Of a stretch of 56,558 bases of DNA, positions 28,330-36,925 are shown one piece after another (within the stretch, counting starts at the first letter, position 1; the number at the start of each line of letters is the position of its first letter). The notes under the pieces are model-generated. The model did not search any database. It was not told where the DNA came from and saw only the letters and a list, made by a program, of their open reading frames with translations. The translations under genes were made by a program, and so were the position numbers. The stretch lies in assembly GCF_004168205.1 (NCBI RefSeq), contig NZ_RCYB01000007.1, positions 1 through 56,558 of the forward strand, in the 5' to 3' direction. The DNA is from Catenibacterium sp. co_0103 (lineage in GTDB: Bacteria > Bacillota_I > Bacilli_A > Erysipelotrichales > Coprobacillaceae).

Positions 28330-30426
28330 ATTTTTCTCCAGTCTTTCTAAATGTTTCTGATGGAGCTCTTTATAATGATTAAAAGCATGAGGATTTAATT
28401 CCTGCAGCTTCTTTTCATATTTGCTACGGTACTGTTTTAATACACGTAATGTTTCAGGATTCATTTCCTGTAACTTTTCTTCAATACGATCACGATATTG
28501 TTCGAGTCGTTCTTCTACATACTGCTCATTTTCATGAATCTTTTCCATGATTTCTGGAATATGCATTTCTAGTCTTGATAAGAATTCATCCGCTTCAATC
28601 AAACCTAGTTCACCAAAGTTTGTATGATTTTCAATATCCTTTAATAGATCAGGAGATAAGTCTGTTTTAGAATGAATCTTATCCAACATTTCTTGAGTCA
28701 TCTTCTGTTTATACTTTTCAGCTTCATTTCCAAAGGCCCATTCTAATTCAGGTTGTATAAATGAGATATGAGATGTTTCTAAATCTTCTAATGGATAAGG
28801 AGGTACAAGCCCACAATCTAATAAAGCCTGCTGCATTGTACGTCTTACATGACCACTTGTAATTATTTCTATACCACCATTTTCTCTTAATGCCTGATTA
28901 AGATGATCCATATGACGTGTTAGATAGAAATCTATATTTCTTTTCTGTAGATCATTATAGAAGATAACCAAACGATCAATTGCAGTAAAATCAATATTAC
29001 TAATACCAGATGCATCTACAATAACCTGCTCAGTATCTTCTTTAATCGCTTTTTCTATATCTTCCTGGAACTTATCAATATTCGCAAAAAATAGATTTCC
29101 TGGGAAACGATAAATAATAGTATGTTTAATTGGTCTTGCATTCGCATTCTTCTCTAGGTTAAAGAAACCTGTCTGTCCGGGAATAACACCTAAGAAATGG
29201 GCTGGTGGAGTGACAGCCTTAATAACTACAGCGAGGAATGATAAGACAATACCGATTACTACACCATAAATAGTTCCAAAGATAAGTACTCCACAACATG
29301 CTGCCATAAAGATATAGAACTCATTTCTACTTTCTTTAAATAAACGTTTACCTAACGCAAAGTGACAGGCACCAAGTAAGGCAGTAATCACAATCGCAGT
29401 TAAAATAGGAACAGGAAGATATTCAATGAACCCTGTACCAAATAATAGAAGAAGTGCCATAGTTGCAGCAGCTGATAAGCTCATCGCCTGAGTCTTACAT
29501 CCATACTGTCTTGCGAGACCAGTTCTAGAAACAGAACCATTCGTTGGACAGCATCCTACAAGTGAAGTAGCCAGTTCAGCCATACCATAGGCAAATATTT
29601 CTTTATTTCCATCTAATTTATAGCCATCTTTCATTGCATTACCCTGTGCAGATAATAAAGTCTGTGCGAGTACAACTATCGCAATAGATAATGTAGTAAA
29701 GAATAAAGCAGAAATATCTACATGGGCAATAGAAGGGATCACAAGTTTTGGTAAACCTGAATCAACATGAGGTAACAGTTTTACTCCATATTTTTCTAAA
29801 GGGAATACGGCAGTCAATAAAGCCCCTATAAACATCATAAGAATAGGCATAGGAATCTTCTTATTTATTCTCTTTACGACAAGAATAATGACAAGGGTAC
29901 TAATACCTAATACAAAAGATAAACCATTAAAGAGTGGTAACTCTTTAATAATATGATTGACTAGTTCGAATATTTCACCTGTTCCTGTTGTCCCACCAAA
30001 GAGTTTAGGAACAAGCATCATAATAATAGATAAACAGATACCTGTTACGAATCCACCCATGACAGGTGTAGAAATATACTTAACAGCACGTCCTGCTTTA
30101 ATAATTGAAAAGAAGATCAACCATAAAGCAACCATGAGTGCAATAACAGGGACCACCTGCATTGCTTCTTTAGTTCCTGCAGTAATACCAAGAGATGCAA
30201 GAGCACTTCCAGTAAGAGCTGCAGGGGCTGCATCTACACCAAATACAAAATCATGACTCGTAGTAAAAAAACTAAATACGAGAATAGGAACCAAAGAACC
30301 ATATAAACCATAGACCATTGGCAGACCTGCTACCTGAGCATAACCCATGGATATAGGAATAGATATAAAAGCAACAATAATACCTGCAAAAATATCATTC
30401 ATTGTCGCATTCTTAAATTTCTTCAT
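28321..30426 (-). CDS. SulP-family anion transporter with STAS and a coiled-coil C-terminal extension
   Basis: A 701-residue inner-membrane transporter. The N-terminal 420 residues form the SulP helices (ISIPISMGYAQVAGLPMVYG, the consensus Q/P-rich entry, and CCPTNGSVSRTGLARQYG). Residues about 445-545 are a STAS domain (RFPGNLFFANIDKF, VIVDASGISNIDFTAIDRL). The last 150 residues are highly charged and helical, with two similar blocks (EEKLQEMNPETLRVLKQY, EKKLQELNPHAFNHYKEL), which is not usual for SulP proteins. Substrate could be sulfate, bicarbonate or another anion. A GAGGTGG site precedes ATG 30426. Confidence 0.88.
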   Translation of the reverse strand: MKKFKNATMNDIFAGIIVAFISIPISMGYAQVAGLPMVYGLYGSLVPILVFSFFTTSHDFVFGVDAAPAALTGSALASLGITAGTKEAMQVVPVIALMVALWLIFFSIIKAGRAVKYISTPVMGGFVTGICLSIIMMLVPKLFGGTTGTGEIFELVNHIIKELPLFNGLSFVLGISTLVIILVVKRINKKIPMPILMMFIGALLTAVFPLEKYGVKLLPHVDSGLPKLVIPSIAHVDISALFFTTLSIAIVVLAQTLLSAQGNAMKDGYKLDGNKEIFAYGMAELATSLVGCCPTNGSVSRTGLARQYGCKTQAMSLSAAATMALLLLFGTGFIEYLPVPILTAIVITALLGACHFALGKRLFKESRNEFYIFMAACCGVLIFGTIYGVVIGIVLSFLAVVIKAVTPPAHFLGVIPGQTGFFNLEKNANARPIKHTIIYRFPGNLFFANIDKFQEDIEKAIKEDTEQVIVDASGISNIDFTAIDRLVIFYNDLQKRNIDFYLTRHMDHLNQALRENGGIEIITSGHVRRTMQQALLDCGLVPPYPLEDLETSHISFIQPELEWAFGNEAEKYKQKMTQEMLDKIHSKTDLSPDLLKDIENHTNFGELGLIEADEFLSRLEMHIPEIMEKIHENEQYVEERLEQYRDRIEEKLQEMNPETLRVLKQYRSKYEKKLQELNPHAFNHYKELHQKHLERLEKNKK

Positions 30427-30461
30427 ACGCCACCTCTTTCTTAATTCTAATTATAATGATT

Positions 30462-30491
30462 TATCAAAATGAGTCTATCTCTATCAAAATG
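30462..30491 (-). repeat. Direct repeat in the SulP promoter region
   Basis: TATCAAAATG occurs at 30462-30471 and again at 30482-30491, exactly 20 bases apart, i.e. about two helical turns. A minus-strand TATAAT lies just downstream at about 30450-30455. It could be a regulator's paired binding site. Confidence 0.4.
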
Positions 30492-30553
30492 CGCCTATAT
30501 TGTATACAATCTGAAATAATTTTTAAATTATTTGTATTTTTTAATAATATCAG

Positions 30554-30582
30554 TGGACAAATTTGTAATAAACTAATATAAT
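30554..30582 (+). promoter_or_regulatory. Promoter of serC-serA
   Basis: TGGACA (30554-30559), a 17-base spacer and TATAAT (30577-30582). Confidence 0.65.
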
Positions 30583-30612
30583 GCATATAAATTAAAAAGG
30601 AGGACGTCGAAA

Positions 30613-31698
30613 ATGACAGATAAGAGAGTTTATAATTTTTCTGCAGGACCATCTCAGTTACCTGTAGAGGTATTAAAGGAAGCAGCAGATCAGATGCTGA
30701 ATTATAAAGGCTCAGGAATGAGCGTAATGGAGATGAGTCATCGTTCCTCAACATACCAAAAGATTTTTGATGATACAAAAGCAACTTTAAAGAAAGTTTT
30801 AAATATTCCAGATAACTATAAGATTCTATTATTACAAGGAGGGGCAACACAGGAATTCACAAACATTGCCTTAAATCTTATGGTGAATGGTAAATCAGAT
30901 TATATCGTTACAGGAAGCTTCTCTGGCAAAGCTGCAAAAGAAGCGGCCAAGTTTGGGGATGTTCATATTGCCTATAACGGTAAGGACAACGATTTTACAG
31001 AAATTCCTACACAGGATCAGTTAGATATTCGTGAAGGTGTTGATTATGTACATCTTTGTAACAACAACACTATCTATGGTACAGAGTGGAACTATGTACC
31101 AGATACAAAGGGTGCACCACTTGTAGTAGATATGTCTTCTGATATCTTATCAAGACCTGTAGATGTTTCTAAATATGGTGTTATTTATGCCGGTGCACAA
31201 AAGAATATGGGGATTGCCGGACTCGGTGTTGTGATTATTAGAGAAGATCTAGTAAAACCACATCCAGCTAATATTCCAGTTCTTTCTGAATTAGATACTA
31301 TGTTAGAAAAGGATTCTATGTATAACACACCACCATGCTGGGCTATTTATATGTTAGGTCTTGTAGTGAAATGGATTGATGAACAGGGTGGACTAGAAGT
31401 GATGAAGGAAAAGAATGAAAAGAAAGCTAAACTTCTTTATGACTACTTAGATCAGTCTGATTTCTATAAACCACATGCAAAGAAAGATGCACGTTCTAAT
31501 ATGAATGTGACTTTCACAACACCATCTAAGGAATTAGATGCTGAATTTGTAAAGGAATCTATTGCAGCAGGTATGACAAACTTAAAAGGACATCGTAGTG
31601 TAGGTGGTATTAGAGCATCTATCTACAATGCAATGCCTTATGAAGGTGTAGAATATTTAGTTAATTTCATGAAAGAATTCGAGGAGAAACATAAATAG
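30613..31698 (+). CDS. serC: Phosphoserine aminotransferase SerC
   Basis: A 361-residue PLP enzyme converting 3-phosphohydroxypyruvate and glutamate to phosphoserine. YNFSAGPSQLPVEVL starts the protein, as in all SerC. MSVMEMSHRS, LLLQGGATQEF, VDMSSDILSRPVD and YAGAQKNMGIAGLG (Schiff-base Lys) follow, and HRSVGGIRASIYNAMP is the C-terminal phosphate contact. AGGAGG lies 11 bases before ATG. It is followed one base later by serA, forming a serine biosynthesis operon. serB is not in the window. Confidence 0.97.
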   Translation: MTDKRVYNFSAGPSQLPVEVLKEAADQMLNYKGSGMSVMEMSHRSSTYQKIFDDTKATLKKVLNIPDNYKILLLQGGATQEFTNIALNLMVNGKSDYIVTGSFSGKAAKEAAKFGDVHIAYNGKDNDFTEIPTQDQLDIREGVDYVHLCNNNTIYGTEWNYVPDTKGAPLVVDMSSDILSRPVDVSKYGVIYAGAQKNMGIAGLGVVIIREDLVKPHPANIPVLSELDTMLEKDSMYNTPPCWAIYMLGLVVKWIDEQGGLEVMKEKNEKKAKLLYDYLDQSDFYKPHAKKDARSNMNVTFTTPSKELDAEFVKESIAAGMTNLKGHRSVGGIRASIYNAMPYEGVEYLVNFMKEFEEKHK

Positions 31699-31699
31699 T

Positions 31700-32866
31700 A
31701 TGTATAAGATTAAAACTTTAAATAAGATTTCTGAACAGGGCTTAGAAATCTTTGACGATAATTATGAAGTCGGTGATAATTTAGAACATGAAGATGGGAT
31801 CTTAGTTAGATCAGCTAAATTACATGACTATGATTTTCCAGCTGAATTAAAGGCTATTGCAAGAGCAGGTGCAGGTGTCAACAATATTCCTGTAGATACA
31901 TGTACTGAAAAAGGGATCTGTGTATTTAATACACCAGGGGCTAATGCGAATGCGGTTAAAGAATTAGTATTATGTGCTTTAATCTTAAGTTCAAGACAGG
32001 TGATTCCTGGTATTGAATGGGTAAAGACATTACCAGCTGATGATTTTGGAAAAGCTGTAGAAAAAGGTAAGAGCCAGTTTGTTGGTCCTGAAATTGATGG
32101 TAAGAAGCTTGGTGTTATTGGTTTAGGGGCAATTGGTGTGAATGTAGCCAATGCAGCTGTTAAATTAGGTATGGAAGTATATGGTTATGATCCATATATC
32201 AGTGTCAATGCAGCATGGAAACTATCTAAATGGGTTCATAAAGCAGCTACTGTAGAAGAATTATTCAAGGAATGTGACTATATTACTATCCATGTACCAG
32301 CAACTCCTGATACAAAGAATATGATCAACAAGAAGTCACTTGCAATGATGAAAGACGGTGTACGTATCTTGAACTTTGCACGTGATACATTAGTAAATAC
32401 TGAAGATATCATTAAAGCATTAAAGTCAGGAAAAGTGGCACGTTATATTACAGACTTTGGTTCTAAAGAACTTGTAGAAACTGAAAATACAGTTGTATTG
32501 CCACACTTAGGTGCTTCTACTCCAGAATCAGAAGATAACTGTGCAACTATGGCTGTAAAAGAAATGATTGATTACTTAGAAAATGGTAATATTCAGAACT
32601 CTGTTAACTTGCCTACAGTTGTAGAACCACGTACTACAACATATCGTGTATGTATTATTCATAAGAATATTCCTAACATGTTAGCTGTATTTGCGAACGC
32701 ATTTGCGAAAAAGAGCATGAACATTGAAAACATGGTCAATAAAGCACGTGGTGAATATGCATATACTGTCATTGATACAAATGATTTATCAGAAGATATC
32801 ACCAAAGTGATTGAAAATCATGAAGGTGTTATTAAAGCTAGAATTATTGCGAAGATTGTTTTCTAA
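31700..32866 (+). CDS. serA: D-3-phosphoglycerate dehydrogenase SerA with ACT domain
   Basis: A 388-residue NAD-dependent dehydrogenase for the first step of serine synthesis. ILVRSAKLHDYDFP and AIARAGAGVNNIPVD open the substrate domain, GVIGLGAIGVNVANAAV is the NAD loop, ILNFARDTLVN follows, and HLGASTPESEDNC has the catalytic His. Residues about 315-388 form an ACT domain (IIHKNIPNMLAVFANAFAKK), allowing serine feedback. It is close-packed with serC. This is the short SerA form without the intervening domain. Confidence 0.95.
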   Translation: MYKIKTLNKISEQGLEIFDDNYEVGDNLEHEDGILVRSAKLHDYDFPAELKAIARAGAGVNNIPVDTCTEKGICVFNTPGANANAVKELVLCALILSSRQVIPGIEWVKTLPADDFGKAVEKGKSQFVGPEIDGKKLGVIGLGAIGVNVANAAVKLGMEVYGYDPYISVNAAWKLSKWVHKAATVEELFKECDYITIHVPATPDTKNMINKKSLAMMKDGVRILNFARDTLVNTEDIIKALKSGKVARYITDFGSKELVETENTVVLPHLGASTPESEDNCATMAVKEMIDYLENGNIQNSVNLPTVVEPRTTTYRVCIIHKNIPNMLAVFANAFAKKSMNIENMVNKARGEYAYTVIDTNDLSEDITKVIENHEGVIKARIIAKIVF

Positions 32867-32882
32867 ATCCTTCTTTTTGAAT

Positions 32883-32907
32883 AGTCCATCTTAGTGATGG
32901 ACTTTTT
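32883..32907 (+). terminator. Terminator of serC-serA
   Basis: AGTCCATC (32883-32890) pairs with GATGGACT (32896-32903), followed by a T-run. Confidence 0.8.
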
Positions 32908-32948
32908 CTATTGAAAAATGTAAGATGGGAGTGCGAAGGGGTGATGGG

Positions 32949-34349
32949 ATGAATAAATTAGTAGATGCTTTATCCTGGGTGGCTATGAAATGTACTCAGA
33001 ATAAATATTTAAATGCAATTAAAAATACCTTCCAGAATTATATGCCAATATCCCTTACAGGTGCTGTTGGAATATTTTGGATAAATGTACTAGTCAATGA
33101 TCATGGGGGATTAGGTACTGTTTTTCCACTTATTATGGATTTAAAAATTTTTAATCCAATCTTTGAAGCATTGAATTATGCAGCTATTTCATGTATCTCT
33201 ATCATAATTGTATTATTATTATCTAGTGAAATTGCTCAGGCGAATGGGGATTATGATATTTATCCTGTGATTGTTAGTTTTATATGCTGGTTGATTGTCA
33301 CACCACATATTATTGATGGTCTTCATATTAATGTGCTATTACATACAGGTGGTGGTGCTATTATACATACAAAACTATCCACCTTTGTGCATATACCACC
33401 TTCTATAGGAATCACTTTGAAAGATTTTACTACGCAGGGAATAGGCTCAATTTATACATCTTTATCAGGACTCTTTACCGCAATGTTTGTCGCTATATTT
33501 GCGACAGAACTCTATCATTTATTAAGAAACTGCGATTGTCTCTTAATTAAGCTTCCTAGTCAGGTTTCTACCAATCAGGTATTATCATTCATGAATATTG
33601 TTCCTACGTTCTTGACATGCTTAATTATGAGTTCTGTCTCTTATCTTTGTATTCTAAGCACAGGTCATACACTTAATACAAATATATATAGTCTTATACA
33701 GCTTCCGTTACAGCTGATGGCAGGGGATAATTTAATTGCGGTTCTTGTTTTGTATTTTATTATCTTATTGTTTTGGACTGTTGGATTCCATGGGAAGAAT
33801 CTTATGTTGCCTATCGTTGAATCTTTGTATAGACCATTACTCTATATTAATATGGCAGCATTTAATGCGGGGTTAAGAGGAAAAGATATACCATATGTAT
33901 TCAATTCAACGATGTTTCAGATGTTTGGAGAAGTTGGTGGCTCAGGATGTACATTAGGGGTTGTGATATATATTCTTGTTTTTTCTCAAAGACATGATAA
34001 TCGTCTAATAGCAAATATTTCTTTATTCCCAAGTTTAGCGAATATCAACGAAACAGTCATCTTTGGTATGCCCATTGTGCTTAATCCTCTATTATCTATT
34101 CCATTTATTCTTGCACCACTTGTCTCTCTTACAGCGGGTTATTTCCTTATTTCAATAGGATTCTGTCCACATGTGATCATGGAAGTACCTTGGGTTATGC
34201 CACCTATTTTAATGGGCTTCTTAGTTACTGGAGGAAGTATCTATGGGGCAATATCACATCTCATATGTATATGTATCTCAGTACTTGTGTATGCGCCATT
34301 TATTTATATATATGAGAGAAAACAAAAGAAAGAAGAATATATCTATTAA
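32949..34349 (+). CDS. PTS lactose/cellobiose-family IIC component
   Basis: A 466-residue membrane permease with about ten hydrophobic helices. MPISLTGAVGIFWINVL near the start and FWTVGFHGKNLMLPIVE, NINETVIFGMPIVLNP and SIGFCPHVIMEVPWVMPP are conserved in CelB/LacE-type IIC proteins, with the substrate-binding Glu in NET. It needs IIA and IIB partners, none adjacent; the IIB 4.7 kb upstream or the IIB/ROK fusion are candidates. ATG 32949 follows GAAGGGGTG. The sugar is unknown. Confidence 0.9.
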   Translation: MNKLVDALSWVAMKCTQNKYLNAIKNTFQNYMPISLTGAVGIFWINVLVNDHGGLGTVFPLIMDLKIFNPIFEALNYAAISCISIIIVLLLSSEIAQANGDYDIYPVIVSFICWLIVTPHIIDGLHINVLLHTGGGAIIHTKLSTFVHIPPSIGITLKDFTTQGIGSIYTSLSGLFTAMFVAIFATELYHLLRNCDCLLIKLPSQVSTNQVLSFMNIVPTFLTCLIMSSVSYLCILSTGHTLNTNIYSLIQLPLQLMAGDNLIAVLVLYFIILLFWTVGFHGKNLMLPIVESLYRPLLYINMAAFNAGLRGKDIPYVFNSTMFQMFGEVGGSGCTLGVVIYILVFSQRHDNRLIANISLFPSLANINETVIFGMPIVLNPLLSIPFILAPLVSLTAGYFLISIGFCPHVIMEVPWVMPPILMGFLVTGGSIYGAISHLICICISVLVYAPFIYIYERKQKKEEYIY

Positions 34350-34490
34350 AGTGACAAAAAGAGTGGATTTATGCATACAAATTCGCTTTTTTTGTAACAA
34401 CTATACAACATCCTTAAGAATACTTGTTTAATCATTTTGTTAGATTATTATAAAGATGCAAAAAGAAAATAAATTTTTGCTTCCTAAATC

Positions 34491-34521
34491 GTCATGAGAT
34501 GTCCAGCTCATGACATTTTTT
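34491..34521 (+). terminator. Terminator after PTS IIC
   Basis: GTCATGAG (34491-34498) pairs with CTCATGAC (34507-34514), followed by A and six T. Confidence 0.75.
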
Positions 34522-34531
34522 ATTATTATCA

Positions 34532-34560
34532 TTGATAAAATACCGATAAGATGATAATAT
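34532..34560 (+). promoter_or_regulatory. Promoter-like sequence before the intergenic RNA candidate
   Basis: TTGATA (34532-34537), a 17-base spacer and TAATAT (34555-34560). A perfect 24-base palindrome at 34548-34571 overlaps the -10 and the expected start near 34567, and could be an operator. Confidence 0.5.
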
Positions 34561-34566
34561 ATTATC

Positions 34567-34937
34567 ATCTTAAGATTAAGGTCTTAAGATAGGAAAATCT
34601 AGTTATACATATCGTGAGGTATAGGGACCTCATGATCTTGTGCAGATATATCTGCATCTCCTGTACATTCTTATTCGGGTGCGAGGATAAGAATGATCAC
34701 TGCTCGTAAGAGTATTGCTAATAATTAAATCCCTTATTGAACATGGATATAAAGTGAGTAATTAATGAAACCCTCATACTTTTAACTCATTATAACTTTG
34801 ATTTTCCCAGGAACGCTGATCCTTTTAATCATTAGGGCATTGATTGAAAAACAGCCACTGCATTCATATTTCATCCATATCAAGCCAATAGAATATTTAT
34901 GTAGTGCATGATCCTCCTTATGGAGGATTCTTTTTTT
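34567..34937 (+). ncRNA. Candidate structured noncoding RNA of unknown class
   Basis: The 34350-35021 gap has no credible coding frame but contains a promoter-like start, a series of stable hairpins and a strong end. Stems are 34567-34575 with 34582-34590 (9 bp), 34611-34620 with 34627-34636 (10 bp, including one G-U pair), 34641-34646 with 34651-34656, and 34666-34674 with 34687-34695 (9 bp). The terminator is ATCCTCC (34911-34917) with GGAGGAT (34922-34928) and seven T at 34931-34937. I see no T-box, RNase P or tmRNA consensus. It could be 6S-like or a new family. It ends before the separate promoter of the next gene, so it is not an obvious leader. Confidence 0.45.
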
Positions 34938-34991
34938 AACCAATTATTAATATACTCTTCACTCGATGATAACCATACTTATTGTATAAGG

Positions 34992-35000
34992 TGCTATACT
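34992..35000 (+). promoter_or_regulatory. Extended -10 promoter of the inositol monophosphatase gene
   Basis: TGCTATACT at 34992-35000, placing transcription start near 35007 and favouring ATG 35022. Confidence 0.55.
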
Positions 35001-35021
35001 TGTGCACAGAGAGGAAATTAT

Positions 35022-35801
35022 ATGAATTATGATGTCAATTATATAAAAGAAGTGCTTTATCATGCTGGTGAATATATTATGGGGCAGTTAAGGGATGATT
35101 CAATCTATTCTAAAGGGAAAGATGATTATGTAACCGAAATAGACCTCATTGTACAGGATCAGATTAAGACATGTTTAATGGATAAATATCCTGATGTACA
35201 GTTCATGAGCGAAGAACAGATCAATGAAGTGGATTTCAGTCAACCATGCTGGGTATTAGATCCAATAGATGGTACAACAAATCTTATTCATGATTACCAT
35301 TGCAGTGTTATCTCGTTAGCATTGTTGGAAAATGGTGAACCAACAATAGGGTTGATTTATAACCTTTATATGGGTGAACTGTTTTATGGTATTAAAGGAC
35401 AAGGTGCGTATCTGAATGAACATCGTATTCATGTAAGCCATCAAGAGAACCTCTCATTAAGCTTAGTATCTGTAGGGACAAGTCCTTATTATAAAGATGA
35501 TGAAATGCTGGACAAGAACTTCTATACGATTAAGGAAGTTATGAAACATTGTTCTGATATACGTCGTAGTGGTTCTTGTGCATTAGATATTGCATGGACA
35601 GCGTGTGGGCGTGTAGAGGCTTATTTAGAACGTCGTGTCAAATTATGGGACTATGCTGCTGGTAAGGTGATATTAGAAGAAGCTGGCGGTATACTATGTG
35701 ATTATCGTGGACATCCAATTAAAAACCAATTAATCACAAATTTAGTTGTAGGCAAAGAAAACGTTGTTCACGATCTGATATCTCAATGTATTAATAAGTA
35801 G
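35022..35801 (+). CDS. Inositol monophosphatase family protein (SuhB-like)
   Basis: A 259-residue Mg2+-dependent phosphatase. DDYVTEIDLIVQD and FMSEEQ hold the first metal ligands, WVLDPIDGTTNLIHDY is the family signature DPxDGT, and KLWDYAAGKVILEEAGG is the C-terminal Asp motif. Substrates in this family include inositol phosphates, fructose-1,6-bisphosphate and PAP; which applies here is unknown. The start at 35022 has GAGAGGAAATT upstream. It is monocistronic, bracketed by its own promoter and terminator. Confidence 0.9.
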   Translation: MNYDVNYIKEVLYHAGEYIMGQLRDDSIYSKGKDDYVTEIDLIVQDQIKTCLMDKYPDVQFMSEEQINEVDFSQPCWVLDPIDGTTNLIHDYHCSVISLALLENGEPTIGLIYNLYMGELFYGIKGQGAYLNEHRIHVSHQENLSLSLVSVGTSPYYKDDEMLDKNFYTIKEVMKHCSDIRRSGSCALDIAWTACGRVEAYLERRVKLWDYAAGKVILEEAGGILCDYRGHPIKNQLITNLVVGKENVVHDLISQCINK

Positions 35802-35819
35802 GGTGACCTACTTATTTTT
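35793..35819 (+). terminator. Terminator of the inositol monophosphatase gene
   Basis: AATAAGTAGG (35793-35802) pairs with CCTACTTATT (35807-35816), followed by T; the stop codon is within the arm. Confidence 0.75.
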
Positions 35820-35824
35820 GCATT

Positions 35825-35850
35825 TAAAAAACCTGGAATAAATCCAGGTT
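35825..35850 (-). terminator. Terminator of yitT
   Basis: AACCTGGA (35830-35837) pairs with TCCAGGTT (35843-35850); on the minus strand a T-run follows. Confidence 0.7.
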
Positions 35851-36730
35851 AATCAATAGGTTCCTGATAGAACCTTCCTTTAACAGCATTTGTTTTGACT
35901 ATATTCACAAAAGCCTGGTTATCAATACTTTTAATAATTTCATAAACATCATTGACTTCTGCAGCACTGACAACTGTATAAAGCATGACACGATCTTCAT
36001 GTGTATGAGATCCTTCGCCAGTAAAACGAGTCATACCATGATGTGTCTTAACTAATAATTCTCTTTCTAATTCATCTGCTTTATTAGATATGATGAATAA
36101 AGTCATCTGCTGATCTGATTTGTGGAAAGTATCTATTGCCTGAGTAGATACGAACTGGAAGACAATAGAATAAAGAGATGCTTCAAATCCAAATAACATT
36201 CCAGAAGTTAATAATAGAATAATATTAAAACCTAAAATGATATTCCAAGAAGAGATATTCCACTTACGATGAATATAGACTGCAATAAAGTCTGTTCCTC
36301 CAGAACTTGCTTTACCATATAAAGCAATAGAAATAGCCAAACCATTTAATAAACCACCAAATAAAGCAATTAATAATGGATCAGTTGTCACCTTATAAGA
36401 AGGAATCAAATCAACTAAGAATGAGTTTAAAACAATCATTAATACACTATAACCAGTAAAACGTTTTGAAATAAGTTTAAAACCAATGATAGCTGGTATC
36501 GCATTTAATGAAATATTAAGCACAGAATAAGGTACAGAAATGTTAGCATACTTTAACATTATTCTCTGTATTAATAGAGTCATACCGGTAATACCACCAG
36601 GGACTAATTCACCAGCACGTACAAACGTCTTAATATTAAAGGCCATTAAACATGACGCAAGAATGACGCATACGAATGATTTGAGGGCTTTTATTGATTT
36701 TTTTTGTTGTATTTCCTTTTCATATAACAT
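35849..36730 (-). CDS. YitT family membrane protein
   Basis: A 293-residue protein with five or six membrane helices and a C-terminal DUF2179 domain. LVPGGITGMTLLIQ, LALFGGLLNGLA-like helices and GKASSGGTDFIAVYIHRK are characteristic of the YitT/YpjC group. MTRFTGEGSHTHEDRVMLYTVVS matches the DUF2179 core. The function is unsettled. ATG 36730 is chosen, although its GGAGG is 13 bases away; a TTG at 36763 is a longer alternative, but that lies against the -10 box. It is transcribed divergently from the pst operon. Confidence 0.85.
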   Translation of the reverse strand: MLYEKEIQQKKSIKALKSFVCVILASCLMAFNIKTFVRAGELVPGGITGMTLLIQRIMLKYANISVPYSVLNISLNAIPAIIGFKLISKRFTGYSVLMIVLNSFLVDLIPSYKVTTDPLLIALFGGLLNGLAISIALYGKASSGGTDFIAVYIHRKWNISSWNIILGFNIILLLTSGMLFGFEASLYSIVFQFVSTQAIDTFHKSDQQMTLFIISNKADELERELLVKTHHGMTRFTGEGSHTHEDRVMLYTVVSAAEVNDVYEIIKSIDNQAFVNIVKTNAVKGRFYQEPID

Positions 36731-36763
36731 AAATTTAACATTTACCTCCGAAAATTCGACCAA

Positions 36764-36792
36764 ATTGTACTATTGTTTATACTATAAAACAA
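36764..36792 (-). promoter_or_regulatory. Promoter of yitT
   Basis: On the minus strand TTGTTT (36792-36787), a 17-base spacer and TACAAT (36769-36764). Confidence 0.6.
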
Positions 36793-36822
36793 CCGTAATT
36801 ATGTAAAAAGTGAAAAAACACA

Positions 36823-36860
36823 TTTACATAATCTTAAGATAATACATACACAAATATGAT
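36823..36860 (+). promoter_or_regulatory. PHO box and -10 of the pst operon
   Basis: TTTACA (36823-36828), TTAAGA (36834-36839) and CATACA (36845-36850) repeat with an 11-base period, i.e. six-base boxes with five-base gaps, as in PhoP sites of Bacillus. TATGAT (36855-36860) is a possible -10. A 10-base inverted repeat, ATTATGTAAA (36798-36807) with TTTACATAAT (36823-36832), covers the same area. The PhoP homologue encoded downstream is the likely binder. Confidence 0.6.
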
Positions 36861-36925
36861 TTTTTTGTTAAGGAGAAAAATTTATGATGTAGGTGTCTTA
36901 AGAAGACGGGAGGAAAAAAGTAAAT

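Noticed and set aside
34567..34937. T-box leader, RNase P RNA or tmRNA in the large intergenic gap
   Set aside because: None of the conserved sequence blocks (T-box AGGGTGG, RNase P GAGGAAAGTCC, tmRNA tRNA-like end) is present, and a terminator plus a separate promoter precede the next gene.
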